DNA of 64,000 bases, taken from contig OX326960.1 of NCBI GenBank assembly GCA_946800325.1, positions 18,524,893 through 18,588,892 on the forward strand, written 5' to 3'. The position numbers and the translations under genes were made by a program. Positions 1 to 11,549 of the stretch are shown piece after piece (positions within the stretch are counted from its first letter, which is position 1; each line of letters begins with the position of its first letter). The notes under the pieces were generated by a model, which was given only the letters and a program-made list of their open reading frames with translations, was not told where the DNA came from and searched no databases. This stretch comes from Luzula sylvatica. Taxonomy: Eukaryota; Streptophyta; Magnoliopsida; Poales; Juncaceae.

Positions 1-110
1 GCGTATTATTTTTTTTTTGCTTTGGTGATTTCTGAAAGAGCAGATCCATGTGGGTCCCCATGGTTCATCATCTGTTGCATCGAAGATCTAATTGCAAAAA
101 TGATACCAAG

Positions 111-434
111 TTAAACCCTAAAGCTCCCAATAATATACTTCACCAAAAACCATTTCATTCTTATTTTTTGCTCTCTATTTGTAGGAACCAAATACAAATC
201 CAAAACACGAACCAATAAGACCATCTTCGAAACAAATCCAACTGGCACAACCAGGAATGGAGAAAGGAGGAGTAATGCAAACACAAAGAGGCTCGGGCCA
301 TTTGGCGCAGGACTATGTTTTGATCGAGCCAAAGCCAGGTCGTCATATGGATATATCAGAGTTATGTTCAAAGAAACAAGCATCTTCATTGTTTTTTGTT
401 TTATTTTAGCTACATTAGATTTCATCATCATCAA
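111..434 (-). CDS. Hypothetical 107-residue ORF, not recognised
   Basis: An open frame starting with four methionines. It holds a strongly hydrophobic stretch around residues 47-75 that could be a membrane segment, flanked by charged residues. No family motif is recognisable, no splice context is convincing, and the surrounding DNA is AT-rich with no other gene nearby. It could be a gene fragment at the window edge or a chance frame. I give it low weight and assign no function. Confidence 0.18.
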   Translation of the reverse strand: MMMMKSNVAKIKQKTMKMLVSLNITLIYPYDDLALARSKHSPAPNGPSLFVFALLLLSPFLVVPVGFVSKMVLLVRVLDLYLVPTNREQKIRMKWFLVKYIIGSFRV

Positions 435-944
435 TAATTAATTAATTATTATTCTTTTTTAGTACCATTGTTTGAGTTTATTTCTTTCAAATTTCAACAA
501 TATTCCGGGTCTTCTAAAATTTTGATAGTTTTGAGCATTTTTGGGTATAAGGTTTATTTTTAAATTTCAGCAATATTAGGGTTACTTTAGAGTTTTTGCT
601 AATCGAACAATTTCAAGGATTATTTTTAAGCCTTCAAGTTTTTTGGTGTGTTTTTACAATTTTAGTGTAATTTTGAGCTTTTTTTTAGTGCTATTTTCCC
701 AGATTTATTCGTCTATTTTTTGTTAGTGTTTCTTTTGTATTATTATAATTCTCAACATACCATCACAAAATGCCACGTGGAGTATTTATTTATTGAGTTT
801 TTTTGCTCTTGGAACCCAAATTCACCACAAATTATCATGTGCAGTTTTTTTTTAATTTTTTTTTTGAGTTTTTTGCTATTGCAAATTCGAATTATATCCA
901 TGTATGAAAGTAAAATATATTTGACACCCCAAACTTATAGCAAA

Positions 945-1118
945 GTAAATTGATTAGTATTTCTAATTGACTCAATTAAATATTAATTGACACGTTTAAT
1001 TAACACATCAATAATTTATAATATGATAATATTAATAAATGTTAATTGACGTGTCAATTCAATTAAACGGTCAATCAAATCATTAATTGAGTCAATTAAT
1101 ATAATACTAATCAACATA
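945..1118. repeat. Inverted-repeat (MITE-like) hairpin
   Basis: The left arm reads TTGATTAGTAT then AATTGACTCAATTAA. The right arm carries the same words in reverse complement, ending ATACTAATCAACAT. The arms are imperfect, tens of bases each, separated by an AT-rich centre. No protein is encoded. Size and structure fit a small non-autonomous DNA transposon, but no target duplication could be read confidently. Confidence 0.5.
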
Positions 1119-1544
1119 CTTAATTTTTTTTTGCCGCCTCATCATGAATGTTATTTTTGTTATATTGGGACACCGTATATAATTCCCGTATGAAATAATG
1201 GCTCGATTATTAATTTTTTTATGGTATAAGTTAAAATTGTGATTTTTTAAGCATTTTTTATGTTAAATAATGAAATTTCAAATGTATATTTCAGTTTTAT
1301 GTGTATTATTCACAGTTTTTTTTTAATTTATTTTGAAACTTTAATTTTGTTTGAAATATAACATATTATATTTTATTTATTTTGTTTGGATTTATAATGA
1401 TGGACCAATTTCATAGACCATAATTAATTGTAATGCATACATTCATGATATACCAATATCATGAATCTTTATTAAATATAATGTATTTATTGACATTAAT
1501 TTATTTGTAAACATATTATGATTATATTAATTGAGTTTAAACGC

Positions 1545-1633
1545 ACCCGCGCAAATTTTATTTAAACAAATTATACAAAAATATGTAAAAAAAATAATAT
1601 GAAGACCCGCGCAATTGCGGTGACTATTGCTAG
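1545..1633 (+). mobile_element. Degenerate Helitron 3' terminus
   Basis: A partial hairpin CCCGCGCAATTGCGG stands shortly before CTAG (1630-1633), which is followed by T. This is the layout of plant Helitron 3' ends and resembles the better preserved ends at 29.17, 33.22, 45.31, 55.70 and 61.90 kb. One side of the stem is decayed. The 5' end was not found and may lie outside the window. Confidence 0.45.
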
Positions 1634-4043
1634 TTTATACAAACTATAAACTATCTCGTTTGATCCCTAAACTAAGCTGTAAAGGTTGCCTATCATGATT
1701 CATGATTCATGATAATGGATATATGTGTATTTTGTTTTCATTTTATTTCTATGTAATGTTTACAAGGAAAAATCAATTTCTATATGTAAAAATTTATTTG
1801 ACAAACTAGATCCTGGAAACGTTATTTTTAGAATCGATATTTCTGAATCCAAAATAATTATCAATATTTCTATTAAAATCTTAAAAAAATTCTTTTTTTA
1901 ATTAAGAAATATATTTAGAAGATCCTCGTCTATCAATTTCTTCAATATATTCATTTCAATTAATCTATCAAAACTAAAAGCTATTTATAAGCAACATGAC
2001 AAATTGTAACTAAATCCTCTATCTATTTATAAGCAATGTGAGACATAATCTTAGAAATCTCGTAATCGCATTTTGCACATCATCACTATTCTCTGGCGAC
2101 TTCGGCCCTTCGATGACTTTTTCCTTTTTTTCGAGATCTCAATGCCGCCATCGCCAAATTCCCTTTCTTCCACTCTCGTTCTCTAAAAAAAAACCTCAAA
2201 TTAATTAATCAATAAAAAAACTCTTAAAATTATATTCCAATGGTTACAAAAAGAATGCGATATTAATATTGCCATGTTTCTCGTCGCGAGAAAATCTCTA
2301 TTAGGAAAATATGCGACTTGCTTACAAACGAGTATATCAGGTATGGCGAAACCCTCACACAAGCCGGCTACGAATTCATAATCTATTTTCGGTTCTAGTC
2401 TCCCCCTTCCAAAATCACTTTTAAAATCTCATCTCTTTCTTTGAATCTTCTTAACTTCGTCCAATTCTAAAGGCATGTTAATCGCGATCAAAACCGTCGA
2501 TTCACTGATTAGAAAATAAATAAAAGATACAAGCCATCCTATAAGGCATGAACTCGATCTTCATGGAATAGAAGAAAATTAATCATAGAATAATAATAAC
2601 TTGTCTCTTTTTTATTTTAATGTTTACATCGCATTGAATAGTTCGGATTATTGGTTTTGAAATCTATTTTGACGGCAAATATCCACTTATGAAAGAGTTT
2701 TCAATTATAAACCTAGAAAAATGCATCATATAGTTCACCCTCAATTTATTACATGTAAGATTAAATTCAAAATCTAGATAACATTATGAGATTTTCCTAT
2801 TAAAGCATTTGTACATAGATAAAGAACGGATTGAATTTACATTTCCTAAAAGTTTTATGGCCATTTAATATATATTATATTAGTCTTTTTCTGTATTTGT
2901 TCTATTTTCTGATTACTAAATTATATGTTTTTTTTTTTCAACTTTTTTTTAATAACGTATTGTTGTCAAGAAACAAAATTTGCTCATCAAAATGTAATAA
3001 TACGCCTCTATTTTATGGTTATTGTTTGCTTTGTCTCATTTTTCTTTTTGACAAGTTATTTGAAGTTGATATTATGTTTCTAATTAGTATCTTGATTGAG
3101 TTCATTTTTATGATTTATTAAAGTATAATTTATGATTTTGATATATATAAATTTTGAAATTTTATAATTAAATTTACATCAATTCAAACAAAAAAACTAC
3201 AGTTGTGGTAGTTCTAATTTCGTAAATCCAAACATTAATATTGGTGATAAATCATAGCATACGACACGGCATTCTCGTTCTATAGGCCGAGACATTGATT
3301 GGCTCGCTCCCTCCCTCTTTTGAGAAGAATGAATGAGCCTATTGCATTTAATATTTGATTTACCGATTGCTAAATAGTTAGGTAGTAAATCAAATTTTAA
3401 ATTTATATATTGGAATTTACATGATAATACGAGTTTTCCTTTACCACACCAAGTTCGTGGTTTACCAACAATTCAATTTGTTTGCCACTAGTTTAGAGAT
3501 AGAAATATTATAATTAATTTAATTTTATAAAAAAAAAAGAACAACTAAAATGAAAATGTAATAATTACAATAAAAACACGAGAATGAATAGAAAAATAAT
3601 ATCAAAAAGAAAAAAGAAAAAAAATTGTGCACTCCACAAGTATCAACTTCTACGTGCACAACATCAATAAGAAAGAGACACGTGTCATTTGTTAAATTTT
3701 GATCAAATTTTGTGTACTTGCAATGTATACTATCACATATCATATTTTTGTTAATGACGTGCATTTAGAATGCGTATTCATGAAGTGCATTAGTCGATCT
3801 GTATAAAAAATATGTAATTAAGCATAATCTAACATTATTCTGAACAAGACGCAATCCTACTAAATATATCAATTAATTTTTATTTTTTAAATTTTGCTCA
3901 AACAATTCCCACAAAACTCAAAAATCATTGAAAGTAAATACAAACAAACCGGAATCCACTTTATTTGTAATGATATTTTGAGATTTTACAGGGATAAACT
4001 GAAAATTGCCCCCAATGTCTCACTGACATGTGGGACCGTTGAA
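1634..4043. other. Intergenic, no gene seen
   Basis: An AT-rich stretch with only short chance frames and homopolymer runs. A slightly GC-richer patch near 2.09-2.18 kb has no recognisable coding content. The last few hundred bases are the presumed promoter of the BRICK1 gene. Nothing else supportable was seen. Confidence 0.6.
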
Positions 4044-4116
4044 CTAAAGACGGTGTAGTTGGTAAGAGGAAAGAGGAGGAAGGAAGAAGGTCGAAAAGAA
4101 AAAGAAGGGGAGAACA

Positions 4117-4884
4117 ATGGCGAGAGCAGGAGGGATATCCAATCCGGTGAACGTAGGTATCGCCGTGCAGGCTGATTGGGAGAATCGCGAGTTCATCTCC
4201 AACATTTCGCTCAATGTTCGCCGCCTCTTCGAGTTCCTTATCCAATTCGGTACGCCCCTTTTTCCTTTCTCTCTAGCGCAGATCACACTAATCTTTAAGA
4301 TTTTACTGCCGAAATCAATCAGATCTACGCAAATCTCTCGTCGTCCTGTTCCGTGTACCGATGTACCAGTACCAGAAATTTGAATTGAATTGAAATTAAG
4401 CTTATATTGGCCTAGAATTGCACGTTATACGTGTTGGTATCTTCAAATTTGCAATATATCTTGATCCAAGCCCAATTGAATATTGAATTAAGCTTCAATT
4501 TAGCCTAATTTTCCCTCAATTTTGCTTTTAATTTTGAACTATATGTTTGATTTAGCTGCAATTTCAGCCAACTTGATGTCAATTTAGTAATTTTTACGTA
4601 AACCCTACACCAAATTTTAATTAAACTGACCCCGAATCGTCTGAAATTTTAACCCGTAGAAGTGATTTCGCAACCATTTCAGATAATTTGGCATTAAATT
4701 ATTGTTTTTAACGCAATTACATTGAATTTTCCTTTTTTTTCTTTGCAATTTCTATTCAGAGGCTACAACAAAGAGCAAATTGGCATCATTAAATGAGAAG
4801 CTCGACTTATTAGAGCGTAAACTCGAGGTACTCGAGGTTCAAGTTAGCAGCGCCACCACTAATCCCTCCGTTTTTAATTCGTAA
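4117..4884 (+). CDS. BRK1: BRICK1 / HSPC300-like subunit of the SCAR/WAVE complex
   Basis: Two exons, 4117-4249 and 4760-4884, joined by a GT-AG intron, give an 85-residue protein, the normal length for plant BRICK1. Exon 1 encodes the hallmark WENREFISNISLNVRRLF block (residues 21-38). Exon 2 encodes TTKSKLASLNEKLDLLERKL, a coiled coil that packs into the WAVE complex. The family is the smallest subunit of the SCAR/WAVE complex, which activates ARP2/3 actin nucleation and shapes epidermal cells and trichomes. The intron falls after the first base of codon 45, and splicing restores the family sequence QFEATTKSKL, whereas reading through the intron does not. All residues expected for the family appear intact. 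A purine-rich leader precedes the ATG. The gene is single in the window and unrelated to its neighbours. Confidence 0.95.
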
Positions 4885-6370
4885 AATCGCTTGTAAATTT
4901 ACGCTCGTTTTTGTTGTACCAAAAAAATACTAAAAATTCGAAATGTTGGTTGATTTCTCAATCGCAAGATCTTTTACTGCGTGACTTTTTCTAATGATAT
5001 ATTCTGTACACAAAATAGTATATTGGAATAAAATCCTGGTAAGATTACAAGAACATGGTTCTTGGCTAATGGGTTGTTACTGTTTTCGTATATAGAAGAG
5101 ATTCTATTTGTCTACTTAAAAGTTTGTTTGTCTCTTTTGGTCAAAATTACTTTTCATTCACTTTACTTACCAACAAGAAATATCTACTGCACTTTCAATG
5201 GATGAGAACTGCTTGGATTTTATATGGTTATGTATGTAACCAATTATATAACAATAATGTAATGAAGAAGAAAATTATTATACATTATGATTGAAGTATT
5301 GAAAATTTAAAATACTTTAATTTGTTAATTTGTTTGAAGTCAAATGAGCCAATTGTTTCAATATTGTATTTTTCGAGACATTTATTTTAATTGTATAATT
5401 GGTCGTACTTCACTATTTTAAGAGGGATCACAAAATGGTGTTATCGTGTTTTTTATACAAATTATAATAAATAATTTTGACTGTTTATTTGAGCGTCAAA
5501 AATTAAATTTCAATTTAAAACACGAAACTTATATGTTTCCACAAGCATTATATCCCATATTTTTGTGAACAATGAATCTCATATGTACTGCATTTTTATT
5601 TTCATTAATTATTATTATATATTTATCTCATGACCTAACATGAATACAAAATTTTCTAAATTCAGTATTTATAAATTCAAGGATACAATGTTCATGTATA
5701 TGCATTAAACTCCACAATATACATAAAAACTAAACTCAATCTAGCACATTCACACAATAAAATAAAATAAAAGACTATATCGTAATTAATTACGCATACT
5801 AACAACCCACACACAAAAGTCTACACAAATAACATCCACAAAGAATCTAATTTTAATGGGCTCCAGTAAATAACAGTGCTGAATACTGTTGTGGCTGACT
5901 TCACAACAGCAATCTCTTCACACTTATTCCCCACCCTCATCCACACAATCATATTACCGCATTCTTACTATTTCGTCTACTCACGGTTCATGTCTAGCCA
6001 CGTGTTATATCAGTAAAAAGTAGTAAATTGTACTGACGTAAATTACATTATGATCCGAGCCAATGAATGAAGACGACGTCACTGGTTCTCAGTGGCAGCA
6101 CCCTCAGCAACAAATCCACCGTCGATCTCATCTAATCGACGGTCGCGATTGATTATTGGTCTAGATGAAAAATATACCGTCTCTCTCTCCTTTTTCTTTC
6201 GATCCCCCGCGTAATTGTTTTTTCATTTATTCATCTCTCTCTCTCTCCTCTCTTCTCTCTCTCGAGATCGAGCGAGTGAGCGAGGGAGCTGCGATTCAGA
6301 GCACAGTGAAGAGTGAATTGGAACTGTGGAGTCAAAGCGGGATTGATATTGCTGTGATTAGAATTTTGGG
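4885..6370. promoter_or_regulatory. BRICK1 3' flank and bHLH promoter / leader
   Basis: AT-rich sequence without a supportable gene. Toward the bHLH gene it holds an ACGTG core in CCACGTGTT (5999-6007), a GACGTC word near 6074 and a CT-rich tract around 6180-6262, a common plant 5' leader feature. A frame opening at 6165 differs from the bHLH frame and is regarded as leader sequence. Binding by specific factors is inference only. Confidence 0.4.
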
Positions 6371-7644
6371 ATGGAACGAAATGAGATTGAGGAGTATTGG
6401 ATTAATGGGGGAGGATCGGATGGAGAGTTGAGGTGTGCTCTCGAGGGGTTCTGTGGTATGGGACCGATTGGGTAAGTGGAATATTAGATCGAAGAATATT
6501 ACTGGTTGTCTTTTTGTTGAATTGAATTTTGGGGATTTGTGATTTTTTATTTATTTATCGTAGAGTGGGGATTGAAGATGCTTACCTTGAAGGTTGTGGT
6601 GAGCAAGCTTGTCCGAGAAAAAGGTTAATTTTCGATCTGTGATATTTAAATTTTCTTTTATTTGAATTCTTGATCTGTTTTTGTTTGATTTATTCCTCGA
6701 TTTCTTGAGATTTTAGTGCAATGGTATGTATCCAATTTGTTTGCTGCCCCTAAAAAATTGTTTTGTGGATAGAATCCTATGAAATTGAAAAGACCCAATC
6801 AGAGAAAATTATCCAATCTAAATTTGTACCAAATCACCAATTTGAGATTATAATATTAATTATCAGAATTATAATTCAGTTTTAAAAATAACAATTCATT
6901 CTTCGTAACTTAATTTTTGAATTTTGAATTTTTCTCCTTTTTCAGAACTAGGGAGGAATCAAGTACAGCCCCCAAATCAAAAGCTTGCCGCGAAAAAATG
7001 CGACGAGATAAACTAAACGAGAAGTACTCACATTAAACTTTCTTTTACTACCTTCTTTCAATTTTAATTTCATTAACCTAATTCACAAATTAACTCTAAT
7101 AATTTACAATTCACAGATTTGTCGAGCTTAGTAATATCTTAGATCCAAATCGACCGCCCAAATCAGACAAAGCTGGTCTCTTGAGCGACGCGTCTCGTTT
7201 ATTAATCCAACTAAAATTGGAAACTCAAGAACTCAAAGATTCCAACGAAAAACTCCAAGAAGCCATCAAAGATCTCAAAGTAATTATTTTTTAATTTCTA
7301 ATCACATTTTTTTAATCTAATTTAATGATTTTTTATTTTAATTTTATAAGGGGGAGAAGAACGAGATGAGAGACGAGAAGCAGAGGTTAAAAGCGGACAA
7401 GGAAATGTTGGAGCAACAAATGAAGGCGATAATGGCCACACCAGCGGCCACAGGGTTCATGCCACATCCAATGGCATTCCATCCACCTCCATTTACCATT
7501 CCAAACGGGCAAGCGAACCCGGTAAGCAAACCCGCAACCCGGTTCGGAGCGGGACCCTATCCTGCGATGGCAATGTGGCATTGGTTGCCGCCTGCTGTTA
7601 TGGACACCACTCACGATGCGAAATTGTTTCCTCCTAGTGCTTGA
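6371..7644 (+). CDS. bHLH transcription factor, clade IVc (ILR3/bHLH34/104/115-like)
   Basis: Five exons (6371-6471, 6564-6623, 6946-7023, 7117-7279, 7351-7644) with GT-AG borders give 231 residues. The basic region is SKACREKMRRDKLNEKF and is followed by helix-loop-helix VELSNILDPNRPPKSDKAGL. A long zipper-like coiled coil (KGEKNEMRDEKQRLKADKEM) comes next, then a proline-rich tail ending in MWHWLPPAVMDTTHDAKLF, typical of clade IVc. Family members regulate iron deficiency responses as dimers; that role here is by family, not shown. The N-terminus (MERNEIEEYWING) is short and poorly conserved. The second helix reads LSDASRLLIQL, more divergent than the usual DDAIR type, so a specialised or weakened paralogue is possible. 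The start was chosen because it opens the only frame that splices cleanly into the bHLH exons. The gene converges with the MADS-box gene, and its 3' end is copied at 10.43-10.65 kb. Confidence 0.88.
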
Positions 7645-7999
7645 ATTGAGAAATGGATTTTTTCTTTTTTTTTGGGGGGGTTTATGAGGGGATTAATAAT
7701 TGATTTAGTATGTTTTTCGTATTGCAAGAGTGAATGCTAAATTACTAATTTTACGTTCTTGACCTTTGGTAATTCGTGAATCGCAATCAAGTACTTTTTA
7801 CTTTGTATTTTTATTGTAGGGAAATTTGCAAAGAGGCGAGAACATGATGGAACAAAAAATGATTTCAAACATCCAATATTAATTATTTATATTAATATTA
7901 ATAACATCCAATATTTTACAATTTAAAATGGTAAATACCATTAATTCAAACTAAGTAATATTATAATAGTTAATATTATATATATAATTTGATCTGTAT
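7645..7999. other. Convergent 3' intergenic region
   Basis: About 355 bases between the bHLH stop and the MADS-box stop. It contains the bHLH 3' UTR with a G-run after a T-run near 7662-7680, then AT-rich DNA with a short AATATTAATTATTTATATTAATATT inverted motif around 7877. The first 160 bases recur inverted at 10.43-10.6 kb. No gene. Confidence 0.5.
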
Positions 8000-9169
8000 C
8001 TAAAACGAGGCGAGAATATTCGCGATTTCTTGATCGGACCCGAAATAGCTTGAACAATCGACTCCATCAAACAATCGAGCCATCTCTTCCTCGACTTTAT
8101 CAGACCCCACATCACACAAATAAGCCAACGCCACCTCATCGCCGACTTTATCACACTCCACATCCCACCAATTAGCCAACGCCACCTTAGCATTACTTGA
8201 TTCAAAAATTACATCTTTCTGCATAGTTTGACACCCAAATGTGGATACCTCCATCTCAGAATTATATGATTCACAAATCACGTCTTTTTGAAGCATTTTG
8301 TTCGCAGATACCTCCGTCTGAGACTCGACGTTCGACCAATTAGCCAACGACACATCAGCATTATATGATCCCCAAATCACGTCTTTTTGAACCATTTTGT
8401 TTGCAGATACCTCCATCTCAGACTCGATGTTCGACCAATTAACCAACGACACCTCAGCATTATATGATTCACAAATCACGTCTTTTTGAACCATTTTGTT
8501 TGCAGATACTTCCATTTCAGACTTGACATTCGACCAATTAACCAACGACACCTCAGCATTATATGATTCGCAAATCACGTCTTTTTGAACCATTTTGTTC
8601 GCAGATACCTCCATCTCAGACTCGAAATTCGAACAATTAGCCAACGACACATCAGCATTATATGAGCCGCAAATCTGGTCTATCTGCACAGTATGATTCG
8701 CAGATGCGGACCCCTTCACCTTAGTTAGCTCTTCAATTTTCATGTCGACCATTTTGATTAGACTCGTGGCAGTCTCCAAGCTTGACACATCAGCGAACGA
8801 TCCTTTTCCAGACAGCAAATTCTGCAGCAAAATTTGCATTTCAAGATCTCGATTCTCGCGCTCGATTCTCTGTAATTGGATCTGCATTTTCGAAACTTGC
8901 TGTGCAAGAAACCCTTCCTTGTCGACCATCTTCTTGGTTTGCTCTGTTTGCGACAGAGAATGAAAGCGTGAGAGGATTTCATTGGCCTGTTCTTGTTCCG
9001 GCCAGATCTCTGGTTTTGCACCGTTGTCAGAGACGATCACGCAAACGGGAACGCCACACAGAATTGAGAGTTCGTCGGCCTTCTTCATTATCGAAGCTTT
9101 CCTCTTCTTGAACGTCGCAGCACGACTCGGCTCGTGAGTTATCAACTCCATTCTTGCACGTTTCACCAT
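8000..9169 (-). CDS. Type I (M-gamma-like) MADS-box protein with C-terminal 33-residue repeats
   Basis: Intronless, 389 residues from the ATG at 9169. An in-frame ATG 27 bases upstream would add nine charged residues and is less likely, because family proteins begin close to the MADS domain. Residues 1-60 are a MADS domain with AATFKKRKASIMKKADELSI and LCGVPVCVIV, followed by EIWPEQEQANEILSRF as in AGL80-like M-gamma proteins. Residues 85-120 look like a coiled coil (MQIQLQRIERENRDLEMQIL). Residues 155-286 are four 33-residue repeats, with core QKDVICESYNAEVSLVNWSN. A 21-residue truncated unit follows, then a diverged sixth copy. The tail ends GSDQEIANILASF. M-gamma proteins act in the female gametophyte and endosperm as dimers with M-alpha partners; that role is family knowledge. 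The repeat tail is not a usual family feature. Broken relatives lie at 10.66, 23.9 and 46.8 kb. Confidence 0.88.
   Translation of the reverse strand: MVKRARMELITHEPSRAATFKKRKASIMKKADELSILCGVPVCVIVSDNGAKPEIWPEQEQANEILSRFHSLSQTEQTKKMVDKEGFLAQQVSKMQIQLQRIERENRDLEMQILLQNLLSGKGSFADVSSLETATSLIKMVDMKIEELTKVKGSASANHTVQIDQICGSYNADVSLANCSNFESEMEVSANKMVQKDVICESYNAEVSLVNWSNVKSEMEVSANKMVQKDVICESYNAEVSLVNWSNIESEMEVSANKMVQKDVIWGSYNADVSLANWSNVESQTEVSANKMLQKDVICESYNSEMEVSTFGCQTMQKDVIFESSNAKVALANWWDVECDKVGDEVALAYLCDVGSDKVEEEMARLFDGVDCSSYFGSDQEIANILASF
8249..8707 (-). repeat. In-frame 99-bp tandem repeat inside the MADS-box gene
   Basis: Four 99-bp units, one unit shortened to 63 bp, and a diverged continuation beyond it. 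Because the unit is a multiple of three, the frame is preserved. The middle units differ by only a few bases and are the youngest, while the outer units are more diverged. Each unit encodes a hydrophilic segment around NKMVQKDVIC and a VSLVNWSN core. Confidence 0.9.
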
Positions 9170-10432
9170 TTTTCTCTCTTTTTCTCTCTCTATCAATCTC
9201 CACGTGGGTTTTGGGTCTCTCTCTCTCTCTCTGGATGTGAATTTAGGGTTTTCTGTATCTTTGATCTGCTTTTAGTACTGGGGTTATACTTATAGCCGTT
9301 GAGAGGAGATGCTTTGAGGCGGTAAAAAAGGAAACACGGTTGTTTAGAGCCTGAGTTTCCATCAATAAAGATCTGATTATATTAGGAAAGATCCGTGTAA
9401 TTAGAGACTGTTAATTTCTTGGGTCTCAAAATATTGCATGCCCATAAGAATTTAGGAATAATTTAGAAAATTATACGGTTGTCCTATTAAAAAACCCCTC
9501 AAAATATCATATATACCCCCTACAAAATATGAAAATATCATGAATATCCATGCAAGACACAAGTTACATTTATGAAATTATGAATACTTGTTTTACCTAC
9601 TTCTTTAAACATTGTGAAAGTTACTGTTTTTCACATTTAATTTTGTATAAATCATAGGGTGTTGATATTTTGAAATATTTTGCCTTTCTTTATTAAAAAG
9701 ATTTTAGATATTGAGAGCAATTTTTATTAAAAATCAGATTGTAAATATTTTGCCTTTCTTTAATTTTCTAATGCATATTACAGCTCCTACTACAAAGTCA
9801 GTTACATTTTTCAATATTCCAAACAAATATATATTTTCTAAATCAGACTTTTTTGTGTGCAAAAAAAATGCGGCTCTGTACACAGATAATATATCCTAGA
9901 CAAATTATCTAAGAAAATAAAAAATACACAACCCTGAATAATTTTCTAAGACAATCACCATACTTATCTAAGAAAATTAATAATACATTATCCTAAACAC
10001 TATGTCATCTACATTACAATTTGATATAACAAGCCACATCATTATCCTAAACACTATCGCAATAACCAACATAACTAAATTGAGAGTGATTTTAATTTTG
10101 TTTTATCAAATAACCGTTATATCCCTGTTAATAATGACTTGATTATTGATATTTCTTACATTTATCTATTAGTTTATCACAATTATAACAACAATTATAA
10201 CAACGAAATAAAAAATTATGGCTCAATTCAAGTAACATACAAAATCCAAAGTTAGAACCACAATTATAACAACAAAATAAATAACAAATTATTTGTTTTC
10301 TTTATCAAATTTCTGTTTCCATTTTTTCCTTTTTGATTGGCTCATCAGTTGGTAACAATTTTTCAAAACAAAAAAAATGGAAAAAAATTGTATAAAATTT
10401 ATAATATTGAGAATATAGAAGTGTACACTGTA
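9170..10432. other. MADS-box promoter and AT-rich intergenic DNA
   Basis: Immediately upstream of the MADS-box start, on its strand, are GA-rich leader tracts (AG runs near 9171-9198 and 9218-9231). Beyond about 9.4 kb the DNA is AT-rich with short direct repeats such as TATTTTGCCTTTCTTTA (9676 and 9746) and AACACTATG/CG motifs near 10.0 kb. No gene is supportable. Confidence 0.45.
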
Positions 10433-10982
10433 AAAAGTACTTTAATGCAAATTACAAATTACCAAAGGTTAAAAACATAAAATTGGTAATTTTGTATTCA
10501 CCTCTTGCAATACGAAAACATACTAAATCAATCATTAATCCCCCCATAAACCGAAAAAAGAAAAATCCTTCGCGCAATTCAAGCACTAGGCGGAAACAAT
10601 TTGGCATCGTGCATGGTTATCCATAACAGAAGGCGGCAACCATGCCACATCACCATCGTGCAATGCCGGATTTGCAGATGATGTAATGCCGAGGTGTCAA
10701 TGGCTAATTGGTCGAGTGTCGAGTCGGAGGTGGAGGTATCCACATCCACGAACAAAATTATTCAAAAAGATTTGCAGATCATACAATGTTGACGTGACGT
10801 TTGCTAATTGGTGGGACGAGGAGTCTGAAAAGGTTGACAATGAGGTACCGTTGACTAATTTGCGGGATGTGGAGTCAGATAAAGTCGACAAAGAGATTGC
10901 ACGATTGTTTGATGAATTTGGTGATTGTTCAAGGTATTGTGGGTCTAATCAAGAAATCGCTAATATTCTTGTATCGTTTTAA
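10433..10982 (+). pseudogene. Chimeric broken copy of bHLH 3' end and MADS-box C-terminus
   Basis: Bases 10433-10655 are the reverse complement of the bHLH last exon end plus 3' UTR (about 7575-7803): TGGTTGCCGCC, TGTTATGGA, AAATTGTTTCC and CTAGTGCTTGAATT are all recognisable. From about 10660 the sequence switches to the MADS-box C-terminal region read on the plus strand. In one frame it gives AEVSMANWSSVESEVEVSTS and NKIIQKDLQI. After a frameshift it gives RSYNVDVTFANWWDEES and the tail DKVDKEIARLFDEF then GSNQEIANILVSF with a stop at 10980-10982. Only one repeat unit plus the tail survive and the MADS domain is absent. The parts are in swapped order relative to a simple inverted copy of the source locus. 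An open frame from 10686 exists, but it mixes frames and is probably not a gene. Confidence 0.85.
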
Positions 10983-11549
10983 TTGCTTTTATAATTAGAG
11001 ATCGAATCCGTTTTGTGTGTGGAGAAATTATTTAAAAATCATGACGTTCTTTAGTTCAAATCAAACTTAAAATTGTATTTAGGAGATGTTTAAATTTTAA
11101 ACATTCGATGTTATTAATAGAAATTATTACTGGAGAATTCTTGTTGTGATTTGTTGGTGTTCAGCTATTTTGCAACTTCTGTTTTTTCCGATAATATTAC
11201 TGGAGAATTGTAACTTGTTTTTAAAATCAATATTTTTGCTATAACAGTTCATTTTTTACTATAAGATTGGGTATTCAACAATTAGCACGTGTGAAAATTT
11301 ATCAATGAACCAAAGCTGATTTTCACAAATAGTAATACTAGTAAGGTCCAAAACTTTAAACCTAGTTCAAACATATTTAGATAAAAGTAAATATTCTAGA
11401 ACCAACATTTCATAAATATAATACATGGCTAGTAAATTTGGACTTTCACAGAAACCTTTGTAACAACAAAAATAAAAACATCCCTCAAAACCATCATTTT
11501 ATAAATATATTACATAGCTAGTTAGTGATAATAGATAAGTGGCTCGAAT
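10983..11549. other. 3' flank of F-box copy A, shared with copy B
   Basis: No gene. The sequence is matched inverted by the downstream flank of F-box copy B (23.39-23.89 kb). Shared words include the CTAGTTTAATTT/TTAAACCTAGTTC pair, ACAGAAACCTTTGTAAC, and the GATTGGGTATTCA/TGAATACCCAATC pair. This ties the MADS debris and the F-box gene into one duplicated block. Confidence 0.6.

Noticed and set aside
3961..4286. Minus-strand ORFs over BRICK1 exon 1
   Set aside because: Antisense to a confidently spliced conserved gene.
6165..6431. 88-residue ORF upstream of the bHLH gene
   Set aside because: It is in a different frame from the bHLH exons and covers a CT-rich leader; regarded as 5' UTR.
8742..9111. 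Plus-strand ORFs over the MADS-box gene
   Set aside because: Antisense shadows of the MADS-box coding sequence.
10686..10982. Functional small MADS-related gene
   Set aside because: The open frame joins two different source frames across a frameshift and lacks a MADS domain, so it is treated as a pseudogene.
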